Assembly: GCF_025566985.1 (NCBI RefSeq) | Contig: NZ_JAOQJD010000002.1 | Coordinates: forward strand, 62,001 to 126,000 | Source: Aedoeadaptatus acetigenes | GTDB taxonomy: Bacteria; Bacillota; Clostridia; Tissierellales; Peptoniphilaceae | Direction of reading: 5' to 3' | DNA length: 64,000 bases | Part shown: positions 34,228 to 42,609 of the stretch, piece after piece | How the letters are laid out: every line of letters starts with the position of its first letter | How positions within the stretch are numbered: the first letter of the stretch is position 1 | The notes under the pieces: model-generated | What the model was told of the DNA's origin: nothing | The model's input: the letters and a program-made list of their open reading frames with translations, nothing else | Databases searched by the model: none | Made by a program: the position numbers and the translations under genes

Positions 34228-34489
34228 ATTTGTTTTCGTAATGATGGGCGCAGGACAGGATAATCAACCACTCGTCCTCCACCTTATAAATCAATCGGTC
34301 CTCCGTGTTAATTCGCCTGAACCAATAGCCTGCCAGTTCATACTTTAAGGGCTCCGGCTTGCCGATGCCCTCAAAAGGCGTCCTGAGAATATCTTTAATA
34401 AGCAAATTAATACGCTTCAGTGTTTTTTTGTCCTTTGTTTGCCACGAAATATATTCTTCAAAGGCCCCGTCGTGAAATGCAATCTTCAT
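34226..34489 (-). CDS. yoeB: YoeB-type mRNA interferase toxin
   Basis: The 87-residue RelE-fold toxin cuts mRNA in the ribosomal A site. It matches YoeB along its whole length: EEYISWQ, KRINLLIKDILRTPFEGIGKPEPLK, the catalytic Glu in GKPEPLK, Arg in EDRLIYKV and the terminal His pair in SCAHHYENK. It begins directly after the antitoxin stop (ATG at 34489, stop at 34490), so antitoxin is made first. All catalytic residues are present; it looks active. Confidence 0.95.
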   Translation of the reverse strand: MKIAFHDGAFEEYISWQTKDKKTLKRINLLIKDILRTPFEGIGKPEPLKYELAGYWFRRINTEDRLIYKVEDEWLIILSCAHHYENK

Positions 34490-34744
34490 CTACTCGTCCG
34501 ATAACTTCTGTTCCTTAAACAGTCCCTGATCCACCTCTTCGGCTCGGCGAATCAACTCCTTGTAGTGAACCGGATCTTTCATAATATGATCGTTTTCGAC
34601 GAGATTGTTGTAGGCCTCCAGGCTGATCATGACCACGTGACGGTCCTCTTTTCGCGTCACAAGCACCGTCTCCATATCGTTGACCGCCTTGTCGCAATAC
34701 TCCTTGAGATGATTGCGCAAATCGCTGTAATTAACTGCCAACAT
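34490..34744 (-). CDS. yefM: YefM/Phd-family antitoxin
   Basis: The 84-residue antitoxin has the Phd/YefM DNA-binding fold (MLAVNYSDLRNHLKEYCDKAVNDMETVLVTRKEDRHVVMISLEAYNNL in two parts) and an acidic C-terminal tail that wraps the toxin. It neutralises YoeB and represses the operon. A perfect palindrome inside the promoter is its probable operator. The ATG follows GAGGTGATAGG. Confidence 0.95.
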   Translation of the reverse strand: MLAVNYSDLRNHLKEYCDKAVNDMETVLVTRKEDRHVVMISLEAYNNLVENDHIMKDPVHYKELIRRAEEVDQGLFKEQKLSDE

Positions 34745-34764
34745 CCTATCACCTCTTTTGTTTT

Positions 34765-34793
34765 ATTGTACAAGATCTTGTACGCTTTTACAA
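34765..34793 (-). promoter_or_regulatory. yefM-yoeB promoter with embedded palindromic operator
   Basis: On the minus strand TTGTAA and TACAAT are spaced by 17 nt. The perfect 16-bp palindrome GTACAAGATCTTGTAC at 34768-34783 fills the spacer and the -10. It contains the TGTAC core known from E. coli YefM operators. Confidence 0.85.
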
Positions 34794-34812
34794 TGCTGTT
34801 TCATCGGCGCAA

Positions 34813-34853
34813 CAAAAAAACGACCCCCTGCCTTTTCGGCAACGCGTCGTTTT
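34813..34853 (-). terminator. Intrinsic terminator downstream of tRNA-Ser
   Basis: AAACGAC pairs with GTCGTTT, with an inner GTTGCC/GGCA stem, followed by seven T on the minus strand. Confidence 0.75.
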
Positions 34854-34857
34854 CATT

Positions 34858-34946
34858 TGGCGGAGCGGGTGGGATTCGAACCCACGTGCCCGTGAAGGCA
34901 AACTGATTTCGAGTCAGCCCCGTTATGACCACTTCGATACCGCTCC
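34858..34946 (-). tRNA. tRNA-Ser (anticodon CGA)
   Basis: The 89-nt gene folds as a class II tRNA. Acceptor arms are GGAGCGG and CCGCTCC, then encoded GCCA. The anticodon stem CTGA/TCAG encloses CTCGAAA, so the anticodon is CGA. A long variable arm (TGCC/GGCA) and the T-arm GTGGGTTCGAATCCCAC confirm serine. A TATAAT box lies about 20 nt upstream. Confidence 0.96.
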
Positions 34947-35022
34947 CTGCATATTGACTTAACGAAACCATTATACAGGATTTGCCCCCGTTTTAAAAGG
35001 TCGTTTTTCAATATGCTTTGTT

Positions 35023-36162
35023 TTACAGCTTAATGAACTCCAGGGGATTTTTCGCCACGCCGCCGACGCGCACTTCGAAGTGGAGGTGCGGGCCGGTGGA
35101 GCGGCCGGTAGAGCCGATTTTCCCGATGGATTGGCCTTTTTGCACCACGTCGCCCGCCTTGACGTTAAAAGCGCTTAAATGGCCGTAGCGGGTGGAGGTG
35201 CCGTTTTGGTGATCGATGATAATGAGATTGCCGTAGCTTCCGGCCATGCCCGCCCGAGTGACGACGCCGCCGTCTGCGGCCACGACATCGGTGCCCGTGG
35301 CATTGGCCAGGTCGACGCCGTAGTGGAAGCGGCCCCAGCGGGGTCCGAAGGGCGAGGAGAGGCGGCCCACAGTAGGCGTCATAAAGCTGCCCGTAGCCAA
35401 GCCTTCTTTCGTGCCCACAATGACGATTTCATCCACAGGCTCTTGGACCAGGCGGCTCGCTTCGGTGACGGAGGCGGTGACTTTGCCGTTTTCGGATTCC
35501 ACGCGGGTGGTGGTCTCCAAGGCGCCGGCCTTGCCCGCCCGCACGACTTTTTTCACACTCTTCACTTGATTGGAATCTTCTTTTTTCACGGTCTTAAAGG
35601 CCACCGGCGATTGCGCCTTTTTTTCTTGCTGTAAGGTGACGGTGACCATGGGCGCGGGTTTTAAGACGTTGATTTTCGATCCCTTGTGCAGGGGATCTTC
35701 CCAATTGGCGTTTAATGCCTTGATTTCATCCACGGTCATGTTGAATTTCTTAGCCACGGATTCCAAGGATTCCGTCTCCTCGGCCACATAGACCGCCTCT
35801 TCACGTCCGCCGGTTAAGAGCAGCTTGAAGGCTTCGTCTACGGTGAGGATCTTTTCCTCGGTCTTCACGGCTTCGGCCTTGATTTGAGGCTCAATGTCCA
35901 TGCGGCGCACGGTGGCACCTTCGGCTTTAAAGCGGTTTTGTAATTTCGCCATAAGAGCGTCGTAATCGGCGGAGCTCTTTAAGTAAAATACCGCATCGCC
36001 CACGGTGACGCTTACGGCCTCCGTGGCCTTCTGTGCTTCTGCAGCGACGGGAGCGGGAATTTCCGCCGGCGCCTTGGCGGCGAATACCGGGCTATGTACC
36101 ATGCCCGCCGCCATCACTGCCGCCAGGGCGCCTACGTTGATTGTTCGTCTGATCTTGTTCAT
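35023..36162 (-). CDS. Secreted LysM / G5 / M23 endopeptidase
   Basis: Peptidoglycan hydrolase of 379 residues. A signal peptide covers 1-28 (cut near VFA-AKAP). A LysM-like domain follows at about 120-165 (YVAEETESLESVAKKFNMTVDEIKALN), then a G5 domain at about 170-250 (SPVAFKTVKKEDSNQ..VTEASRLVQEPVDEIVIVGTK) and an M23 metallopeptidase at 265-379. Zinc ligands are visible in HYGVDLA and HLHFEVR with the GHLSAF His between. Family members cut stem-peptide cross-bridges. The leader contains two short perfect hairpins (36189-36203 and 36208-36223) and an extended -10 (TGTTATAAT) near 36240. Monocistronic. Confidence 0.92.
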   Translation of the reverse strand: MNKIRRTINVGALAAVMAAGMVHSPVFAAKAPAEIPAPVAAEAQKATEAVSVTVGDAVFYLKSSADYDALMAKLQNRFKAEGATVRRMDIEPQIKAEAVKTEEKILTVDEAFKLLLTGGREEAVYVAEETESLESVAKKFNMTVDEIKALNANWEDPLHKGSKINVLKPAPMVTVTLQQEKKAQSPVAFKTVKKEDSNQVKSVKKVVRAGKAGALETTTRVESENGKVTASVTEASRLVQEPVDEIVIVGTKEGLATGSFMTPTVGRLSSPFGPRWGRFHYGVDLANATGTDVVAADGGVVTRAGMAGSYGNLIIIDHQNGTSTRYGHLSAFNVKAGDVVQKGQSIGKIGSTGRSTGPHLHFEVRVGGVAKNPLEFIKL

Positions 36163-36325
36163 GAATGTCTCGCTTTCTCTATTGATTTGAAGCCTCGGGC
36201 TTCATTCGTTACTATTTTGTAACTCTTTTTGAGCACGAGCCTTATTATAACAGAGAATGCCCCCGCGTCTATTGCCTAAAGACTACAAAAAGATGACAGT
36301 TTCATGACAAGAACTACAGGCACAG

Positions 36326-36356
36326 AAAAAAGCGAAGGATTTCGCCTTCGCTTTTG
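36326..36356 (-). terminator. Intrinsic terminator of nrdJ
   Basis: AAAAGCGAAGG and CCTTCGCTTTT form an 11-bp stem around a 6-nt loop with a minus-strand T-run. Confidence 0.88.
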
Positions 36357-36374
36357 ATCTTAAGTTCTTTTATT

Positions 36375-38501
36375 TTAAATGGCACAGGGACTGTAGCCGC
36401 AGTCTTGGCACTCGGCGCAGCCGCCGGAGTGGTTCATGGTGCCGCCGCACATGGGGCAGGTGTCGGGGTTTTCCGTCATCTGCTTAGCGATCTCCCGATT
36501 CAATTCGTCTTGGAGCTCTTTGATGCGGTCCGCGCCGTCTTTTTTGTCGTTCGTAATCAAAATGCCGCTTCTGGCGCAGCCGTCGCGATAGATGGTGATG
36601 CCCTTCAGGCCACGCTCCCAGGCGTAGACGTAAAGGTCTTCCACTTCTTCCACGGTAAATTCATTGGGCACGTTCACCGTGGAGGAAATGGAGGCGTCGA
36701 TGAATTGCTGCCAGGTGGCCTGCACATTGATCCGGTCCCGATAGTTTAAATTGGACGTGGTGATGACGTAATCGGGCAGATCTTCTTCCCGAGAGAGGCC
36801 CTGTGCTTCCATAAGCTTGCGAATGATCTCCGTGTACACCGTGTAGTAGGTGTCTTCCGTGTGGAGGGATTCGGATTTACGCACGTAGCTGATTTGGAAG
36901 ATGGGCTCCACGCCGTTGCTGCAGCCGATTAAGGTGGAGATGGAGCCTGTGGGGGCGATGGTGAGGAGCTGGGAATTTCTCAGGCCGTACTCTTCGATTA
37001 AGGCCAACACGTCGTCGTCGGCATTGGAGCGAATAAATTCGCTGGCCAGGACCTTGTCTTTTCGGTAGCGGGGGAAGGGGCCCGCTTCTTTCGCCAAGAG
37101 GGCCGACTGACGCAGGGCTTCGTTCACGAGGACGCGGCCGATTTGATTGATGAGGTTTAAGGATTCCGAGGAACCGTATTTAATACCCATTTTAATGAAC
37201 ATGTCGGCGACGCCCATAATGCCCAGGCCGATTTGGCGCAGATCCCGAGAAAGTTCCCGCTGCTCTTTTAAGGGGTGCAGGGCCATGTTTTCGTCCAGGA
37301 CGTCGTTTAAATAGATGACGCCTTCCCGCACCAAGCGGCCGAAGGATTCGAATTCGAAGCGGGCGAATTTGCTGAAGGGATATTTGACGAATTCCCCCAA
37401 ATTGATGCTGGAGAGATTGCAGGATCCGAAAGCGGGCAGGGGCTCTTCCGCGCAAGGATTCACCCCGGCGTATTCGAAGGTATCGTCTTCGCTCATAATG
37501 TGCCAGGAATTGATCCGGTCTTTAAAGAGCACGCCGGGCTCGGCCATGTCCCAGTTGTTGTAGGCCAGATTGTGCATCATGTCCCGGGCGCTGATTTCCC
37601 GGCGGATTTTTTCCCCGGTGGCTTCCACGTCGAAGGTTAAGGCAAAGGGCGCGTCCTTTTTATAGGCCTCGAAGAAATCGTCGCCGCAGTTTACGGAAAT
37701 ATTGGCGCTGGTCACCTTGTCCAGATCTTTCTTCACATTGATGAATTCCAAAATGTCCGGGTGGGAGGCGTCCATATTAAGCATGAGGGCGCCGCGGCGG
37801 CCGCGCATGCCGATCAGGCCCGTGGTGAGGGAGTAGAGATCCATAAAGCTTACGGCCCCGGTGGTGGAAGAGGCGGCGTTGTTGACTCTGGCTCCCTTCG
37901 GGCGCAGTTTGTTTAAGGTCAGGCCCACGCCGCCGCCATAGCTGTAGGTGCGGGCCATCCACTTGGCCGTGTCGTAAATGGATTCGATATTGTCTTCCAC
38001 CTGGGGCATGACGTAGCAATTGGAAAGGGTGATCTTTTTGCCGAAGGCATCCAGCCCGCGGCCGGCCAAGATCCGTCCCGCCGGCATAAATTCCTTGTTG
38101 GCGATGGCCTTTTTAATGGCGGAATTGCCGCCGGAAACCCGTTCCAAAAAGCCTTCGAAGCTTTCCGAATCGAAGCGGTACTTCTTTTCGTAAATGTCCC
38201 GCTGCAGATCCGTCATGTCCCAGCCGTGTTCCCTGAGGCGGGCCCGCTCTTGGCGGTAGAGGATGTATTTCTTCGCCGCCACGGGATCCTTCGCCATAAG
38301 GGAAAGCTCCACGGCATCTTGAATGGTCTCGATGTCTACGATCTCTTCACCGGTGCATTTTTCCGTCACTTCTTTCGCCACGGCCCGGGCCGCGTCTTCG
38401 TCCACGCCCCTGTCCGTTTCCGCCATGGCTTTTTCTACGGCGACGACGATTTTCTCCCCGTCGAATTCCACCACATTCTTGTTACGCTTCCTTACCTTCA
38501 T
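36375..38501 (-). CDS. nrdJ: Adenosylcobalamin-dependent (class II) ribonucleotide reductase
   Basis: Makes deoxyribonucleotides using a B12 radical, without oxygen. The 708-residue chain opens with an ATP-cone (1-90, VRKRNKNVVEFDGEKIVVAVEKA), followed by the ten-stranded barrel. Redox Cys162 (LSNCYV) pairs with Cys361 (GSCNLSSINL), and the thiyl/acid pair Cys350-Glu352 lies in NPCAEEPLP. The C-terminus is a zinc ribbon with CPMCGG, AECQDCG and a final SPCAI, which supplies the reductant cysteines. Adenosylcobalamin dependence is inferred from the family and absence of NrdB. A palindromic control region lies upstream. Confidence 0.94.
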   Translation of the reverse strand: MKVRKRNKNVVEFDGEKIVVAVEKAMAETDRGVDEDAARAVAKEVTEKCTGEEIVDIETIQDAVELSLMAKDPVAAKKYILYRQERARLREHGWDMTDLQRDIYEKKYRFDSESFEGFLERVSGGNSAIKKAIANKEFMPAGRILAGRGLDAFGKKITLSNCYVMPQVEDNIESIYDTAKWMARTYSYGGGVGLTLNKLRPKGARVNNAASSTTGAVSFMDLYSLTTGLIGMRGRRGALMLNMDASHPDILEFINVKKDLDKVTSANISVNCGDDFFEAYKKDAPFALTFDVEATGEKIRREISARDMMHNLAYNNWDMAEPGVLFKDRINSWHIMSEDDTFEYAGVNPCAEEPLPAFGSCNLSSINLGEFVKYPFSKFARFEFESFGRLVREGVIYLNDVLDENMALHPLKEQRELSRDLRQIGLGIMGVADMFIKMGIKYGSSESLNLINQIGRVLVNEALRQSALLAKEAGPFPRYRKDKVLASEFIRSNADDDVLALIEEYGLRNSQLLTIAPTGSISTLIGCSNGVEPIFQISYVRKSESLHTEDTYYTVYTEIIRKLMEAQGLSREEDLPDYVITTSNLNYRDRINVQATWQQFIDASISSTVNVPNEFTVEEVEDLYVYAWERGLKGITIYRDGCARSGILITNDKKDGADRIKELQDELNREIAKQMTENPDTCPMCGGTMNHSGGCAECQDCGYSPCAI

Positions 38502-38517
38502 CCTGTCCTCCTCTTAT

Positions 38518-38624
38518 TTATCCACAAACTGTCAACATATTGTGGTTAAGTTCTATCTGTTTCTATCTTACCTCTAAATGTAGTATACGCTATTTATACT
38601 ACGCTATGGCCGCCGTATTTTCAA
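38518..38624 (-). promoter_or_regulatory. nrdJ control region: promoter, palindrome, NrdR-like box, DnaA box
   Basis: On the minus strand TTGAAA (38624-38619) and TAGTAT (38601-38596) are spaced by 17 nt. A palindrome with arms GTAGTATA/TATACTAC at 38580-38602 covers the -10. A sequence like one NrdR box, with core CAATATGTTG, lies at 38530-38545. A perfect DnaA box TTATCCACA (plus strand) sits at 38518-38526, just before the ribosome site. Confidence 0.5.
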
Positions 38625-38642
38625 GGCGCTTTTTGAGCAAAT

Positions 38643-38665
38643 AAAAAAGACGCCGAAGCGCCTTA
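38643..38665 (-). terminator. Intrinsic terminator overlapping the glucosaminidase stop
   Basis: AAGGCGC and GCGTCTT pair around TTCG on the minus strand, followed by a T-run. Confidence 0.65.
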
Positions 38666-39196
38666 GTTTTCATCGTAACTCTTTAAGTTGTAAACGGTCA
38701 TGACCTCGATCAAAATGTCGCCGTAGCGGGGATTGGTGCTGTAACCCGCCGGATGAAGGGCCATGGCATAGGCCTCGGCGCTTGTAGCTTCCCGCACGGG
38801 CTCGTAGCGAGCGGCCTTGGCGATGAGCTTGCCGTAGTCGTAGAAGCTCTCCCGGGCGGAGTCGTAGGTGCGAAAGCCGTCTTCCACGGCCATTTTCCGT
38901 TCCCCTTCCATTTCGATGGTGGGAAGCACCACGCCCTTGCCCTTGATGCCGAAGTAATTGTTGTAGTTCCTTGATAGTTCGCTTTCGCCGAAATTCGACT
39001 CCACCGCCGCCTGGGCCAAAATCACCGAGGGATAGAGATCGTATTTCTTCCCCACCTCCCGGGCCAGGGGCGCGTAGGCCGCGAAAAAATCCTCCCGACT
39101 GTGGACGCTCTCCCGATTCGGCTCGTAGCGAGGCCGCATAAAGAAAAGCGCCAAGAGGAAGACCGCGAGAAAGAGTTTCCATTTTCTCTTCTTCAC
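38663..39196 (-). CDS. GH73 glucosaminidase-domain protein
   Basis: The 177-residue wall hydrolase has a basic N-terminus, one membrane segment or uncleaved signal (LFLAVFLLALFFM, 8-20) and a compact GH73/FlgJ-like domain. The catalytic Glu66 lies in AQAAVESNFGES, followed by NNYFGIKG and a YG-D-L-I ending. It cuts glycan strands between N-acetylglucosamine and N-acetylmuramic acid, probably while membrane-anchored. The start is a GTG at 39196 after GAGGTGGAATAAATC. It begins just after the NhaC stop, so the two are likely co-transcribed. Confidence 0.87.
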   Translation of the reverse strand: MKKRKWKLFLAVFLLALFFMRPRYEPNRESVHSREDFFAAYAPLAREVGKKYDLYPSVILAQAAVESNFGESELSRNYNNYFGIKGKGVVLPTIEMEGERKMAVEDGFRTYDSARESFYDYGKLIAKAARYEPVREATSAEAYAMALHPAGYSTNPRYGDILIEVMTVYNLKSYDEN

Positions 39197-39199
39197 GAT

Positions 39200-40624
39200 T
39201 TATTCCACCTCGATGACCGTATCGGGATCGTCCTTAATATAGAAGGTGTTTCGCCCCAGAGCCGTCATGACAATGACAACAATGGGCATAAGGAGATTAA
39301 ACACAGCAAAGGGCATATAGGCCATGGGAGAGACGTGGAGCACGCTTTTCATATAGACCCCGCAGGTGTTCCAGGGCACGAGGCAACTGGTCACCGTACC
39401 CGAGGCCTCCAGGGTAGAGGAAAGCATCTTCGGGTGCAGGCCCCGCCGGCGGTATTCCGGCGCAAACATGCGGCCGGGCACCACCAGGGAAATGTATTGC
39501 TCCGGCATGGTCATATTGGACAAGAGGCAGGTAAACAGCGTGGCGACGACCAGGCCGGTGACGGAGCGAATGCCCTGCACCACGGTCTTGACGATGATCT
39601 CCATTTGCCCCGTCTCCTCGGCGATGCCGCCGAACATCATGGCGATTAGGGTGAGGGACACGGACTGCATCATGTTCATCAGGCCGCCGGCGGTTAAAAG
39701 CTTGTCCAAACTCTCGATGCCCGTTTGAGACAGATAGCCGTTCATGCCGCTTCCTAATATTTCTTTCATGCCCACAGTGGGCTGAATCATCGGGCCGATG
39801 AAAGTGGCCACCGCGATCCCCAAGACGATGCCGGGAAGGGCCGGCATCTTAAAGGCGATGGTGACGATGACCACGATGGGAGGCAAGAGGAGCAGAGGGC
39901 TGATGACGAAGGAGCTCTTTAAGCCCTCCTGAAGGGCCTCGATGCCCGAAGTATCCGCCCCGCCGGCCGGGCCGCTGTAACGGGTGGTTAAGTAGGCGAA
40001 GATCGCCAAGGTAAGTACATAGGCAATCATCGTGGGCTTCACCATGGCCTTCACGTGGGTAAAGACATCGGTGCCGCTCATGGCGGGGGCCAGGTTCGTC
40101 GTATCCGACAGGGGGCTCATCTTGTCGCCGAAGTAGGCGCCGGACAAAATGGCGCCGGCGGTGACCGGGGCCGGAATATTCAGGCCCTGAGCGATGCCCA
40201 TGAGGGCGATCCCCATGGTGGCCGCCGTGCCCCAGCTGCTCCCCGTGGCCAGGGAGGTAATGGAGCAGATCAAGCAGGCCGCCACGAGAAAAATCGACGG
40301 CTTCAAAATCCCCAGGCCGTAGTAGATCATGGAGGGCACCACGCCGGTGGCGATCCAAATGCCTACCAGGATGCCGATGGTGATTAAGATCATCACCGAG
40401 GGCAGGGCCTGAGAAATCCCGCGCACCATGGCCTTTTCGATGCTGTCCCAGGAATAGCCGATCCGCATGGCCATTAAAGCGGCAAAGATCACGCCGATAA
40501 ACATGGGAATGTGGGGTTCGATCTCAAATTTTAAAATGCTCACGCACATAATGAGGACGAGGCCGAAAAAGACCGTAAGGGCCTCCCACAGCTTCGCCTT
40601 TCTCGGCGCATTGGTCGCTTTCAT
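39200..40624 (-). CDS. nhaC: NhaC family Na+/H+ antiporter
   Basis: The 474-residue membrane protein has about eleven to twelve segments. Conserved blocks are ATGSSWGTAATMGIALMGIA (about 140-160), GAILSGAYFGDKMSPLSDTTNLAPAMSG (about 170-197) and PWNTCGVYM near the end. It exchanges Na+ for H+ (malate:Na+ exchange also occurs in this family). The ATG at 40624 stands behind GAGGAGG at a slightly long spacing; the frame continues upstream without a ribosome site. The GH73 gene follows directly. Confidence 0.88.
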   Translation of the reverse strand: MKATNAPRKAKLWEALTVFFGLVLIMCVSILKFEIEPHIPMFIGVIFAALMAMRIGYSWDSIEKAMVRGISQALPSVMILITIGILVGIWIATGVVPSMIYYGLGILKPSIFLVAACLICSITSLATGSSWGTAATMGIALMGIAQGLNIPAPVTAGAILSGAYFGDKMSPLSDTTNLAPAMSGTDVFTHVKAMVKPTMIAYVLTLAIFAYLTTRYSGPAGGADTSGIEALQEGLKSSFVISPLLLLPPIVVIVTIAFKMPALPGIVLGIAVATFIGPMIQPTVGMKEILGSGMNGYLSQTGIESLDKLLTAGGLMNMMQSVSLTLIAMMFGGIAEETGQMEIIVKTVVQGIRSVTGLVVATLFTCLLSNMTMPEQYISLVVPGRMFAPEYRRRGLHPKMLSSTLEASGTVTSCLVPWNTCGVYMKSVLHVSPMAYMPFAVFNLLMPIVVIVMTALGRNTFYIKDDPDTVIEVE

Positions 40625-40816
40625 CGCTACAATCCTCCTCGTGGAATACTTTCCTGCATTAGCAAATAAGAATATAGAGGTCATTATAATATAAAACGCC
40701 GCCACGCGCCACGAAAATGAGCCCACAGGGGCCGCCGAACTCTAAGATCCGACTAATTTCCGGCATAAAAAACGGATTTGTTATCGCCCGAATGATTCGC
40801 CGGCCGTCGATTCCAT

Positions 40817-40846
40817 AAAAAAAGCCCGCCGAAGCGGACTCTTTTT
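40817..40846 (-). terminator. Intrinsic terminator of brnQ copy 1
   Basis: AAAAAGAGTCCGC and GCGGGCTTTTTTT pair around TTCG on the minus strand, with one mismatch. Confidence 0.78.
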
Positions 40847-40856
40847 AAAAGGTATT

Positions 40857-42182
40857 TTAGAAGCCTCCCGTATCCGGGTGATCGTCGATGGTTTTGCCGA
40901 CGCCCATCTTGCCGATGAGGTAGCCGACGGCAAAGCAAACGAGAGAAGGAACGAACCAGGTAAAGCCGAATTGACCTAAGGGTAAATTTTGGATGGAAGC
41001 AGCCATGCCGCCCAGGCCAATCTTGTCGCCAACGGTTTCGATGATGGCGATAACGAGAACGCCTGCGACCATGACGATGTAGGCCATGTCGTAGCGAACG
41101 CGTTTTTCAAACATCATGTAGAAGACGAGGGCGATGATAATCGGGTATACGATGGTTAATACAGGGCCTGCCAAAGCGATGATGGCATCGACGCCGATTA
41201 AGGAGAGTGCAAAACTGATGACGGTAACGACGACAACGGTAACGCCGTATTTGATCTTGCCGTTACTGATGTCTTCGAAGAAGTTCCCTGCAGCGGAGGT
41301 TAAGCCGACGGAGGTGGTGAGGCAGGCCAGTGCGACGGCGAGACCCAATGCGATCTTACCGAAGTTACCGAAGAGCATACCAACCAAGGCGACTAAGATT
41401 TCAACGCGGGAGTCATCAGCGGTAAACATGCTGCTGCCTTGTGCGCCTAAATAGGTAAGACCACCGTAGACGACGGCCAGGGCGACAAAGGCAACCAAAC
41501 CGACCATCATAATGAAGGAACGGCGTTCTTTTTCACTGACTTCGCCGTAGCCTTTTCGAATCAAGTCGGCGACGACAATCCCGGTGAACAAGGGTGCTGC
41601 GAGAGCATCGAGGGTTTGATACCCTTCGTAGAAACCGCTGACGAAGAAGCCGCCGTCGTGTTCGACGGGAACAATGGCTCCGACGGGGGTAATAATTGCC
41701 TTCGCAATAATGAGAACGAGGAAGATCAATAATGCCGGCGTTATGTATTTACCGATAATATCGACGACGCCATTTTCTTTATAGGCGAGAGCAAAGGTAA
41801 TGCCGAAGAATACGATGGACGTAATGAAGGCGGGTGCGTTCGGGAAGAACGGCATAACACCGACTTCGTGGGTCGTGGCTGCGGTTCTGGGAATTGCGAA
41901 AGCAGGACCGATACAGATAATGGCAACGAGGGATAACAGCTTCGCAAAACCGGGGCTGACCCGTTTACCTAAGTCAACGGCACGGCCGCCTGCAAAGGCT
42001 GTGATGAAAACGGTTAGAATGGGAATGACCGGGTCGGCTAAAAGGAAGCCGCACATGGTAGCAAACCAACCGTCACCGGTGGTAACACCTAAGTAGGGCG
42101 GGAAGATCAAGTTACCTGCGCCGAAGAAAATGGCAAACAGGGCAAGACCGCTGACAAAGATATCTTGGGTTCTTTTGTTCAT
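40857..42182 (-). CDS. brnQ: Branched-chain amino acid:cation symporter (copy 1)
   Basis: LIVCS-family carrier of 441 residues with twelve membrane segments. The family opening is visible as FVSGLALFAIFFGAGNLIFPPYLGV (9-33), then VIPILTVFITAFAGGRAVDLGKRVSPGFA and IPRTAATTHEVGV. It imports leucine, isoleucine and valine with Na+ or H+. It has its own promoter (42233-42261), ribosome site and terminator. A close paralogue lies 427 nt upstream in the same direction. Codon use is somewhat richer in T-ending codons than its neighbours. Confidence 0.93.
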   Translation of the reverse strand: MNKRTQDIFVSGLALFAIFFGAGNLIFPPYLGVTTGDGWFATMCGFLLADPVIPILTVFITAFAGGRAVDLGKRVSPGFAKLLSLVAIICIGPAFAIPRTAATTHEVGVMPFFPNAPAFITSIVFFGITFALAYKENGVVDIIGKYITPALLIFLVLIIAKAIITPVGAIVPVEHDGGFFVSGFYEGYQTLDALAAPLFTGIVVADLIRKGYGEVSEKERRSFIMMVGLVAFVALAVVYGGLTYLGAQGSSMFTADDSRVEILVALVGMLFGNFGKIALGLAVALACLTTSVGLTSAAGNFFEDISNGKIKYGVTVVVVTVISFALSLIGVDAIIALAGPVLTIVYPIIIALVFYMMFEKRVRYDMAYIVMVAGVLVIAIIETVGDKIGLGGMAASIQNLPLGQFGFTWFVPSLVCFAVGYLIGKMGVGKTIDDHPDTGGF

Positions 42183-42232
42183 AAACTCATCTCCTTTATA
42201 AAATTCTAAGGTTCGTTCTACCTTTGTGTAAC

Positions 42233-42261
42233 ATTATATCTAAATCACATACCTTTTTGAA
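42233..42261 (-). promoter_or_regulatory. Promoter of brnQ copy 1
   Basis: On the minus strand TTCAAA and TATAAT are spaced by 17 nt, about 50 nt before the start. Confidence 0.6.
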
Positions 42262-42566
42262 GTAAATTTTTCAATTAACGAAAACTGTGCCTATTTTGTC
42301 GTCTGTGTACTATATATTTGTATACGCTTAGGTTTTCACCTCAATATTTGCTTTATTCGTTATTTCTGTGTCGATCTTTAATCGGAAATGAGATGCTTTT
42401 TTTCTTTTCCTTTAACTTTGCCCGCCGTGAAAACAATAAAAACGATTGCCCCAAACACTTTTTTACCCGGCGATGCAAATTTTTTTCGCGGCCTTTTTTA
42501 TGCCGCCTTCCCGCCTCGTCGATGCCTTTTCTTTCATCTCGACTATTCAATCCCCGTTTCGGCAAT

Positions 42567-42596
42567 AAAAAAATGCGCACCGAAGTACGCATTTTG
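42567..42596 (-). terminator. Intrinsic terminator of brnQ copy 2
   Basis: AAAATGCG..AC and GT..CGCATTTT pair around CGAA with a minus-strand T-run. Confidence 0.82.
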
Positions 42597-42609
42597 CTAT
42601 CTTATTATT

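Larger units (their letters stand above)
42183..42609. other. Intergenic region between two brnQ copies
   Basis: The 427-nt stretch holds the brnQ copy 1 promoter at one end and the copy 2 terminator at the other. The middle (42270-42560) is AT-rich with short pyrimidine runs; I see no gene, tRNA or known riboswitch in it. Confidence 0.6.

Noticed and set aside
36189..36223. Possible c-di-AMP (ydaO) riboswitch before the M23 gene
   Set aside because: Only two short hairpins are present and the leader of about 75 nt is too short for that class; no consensus core was seen.
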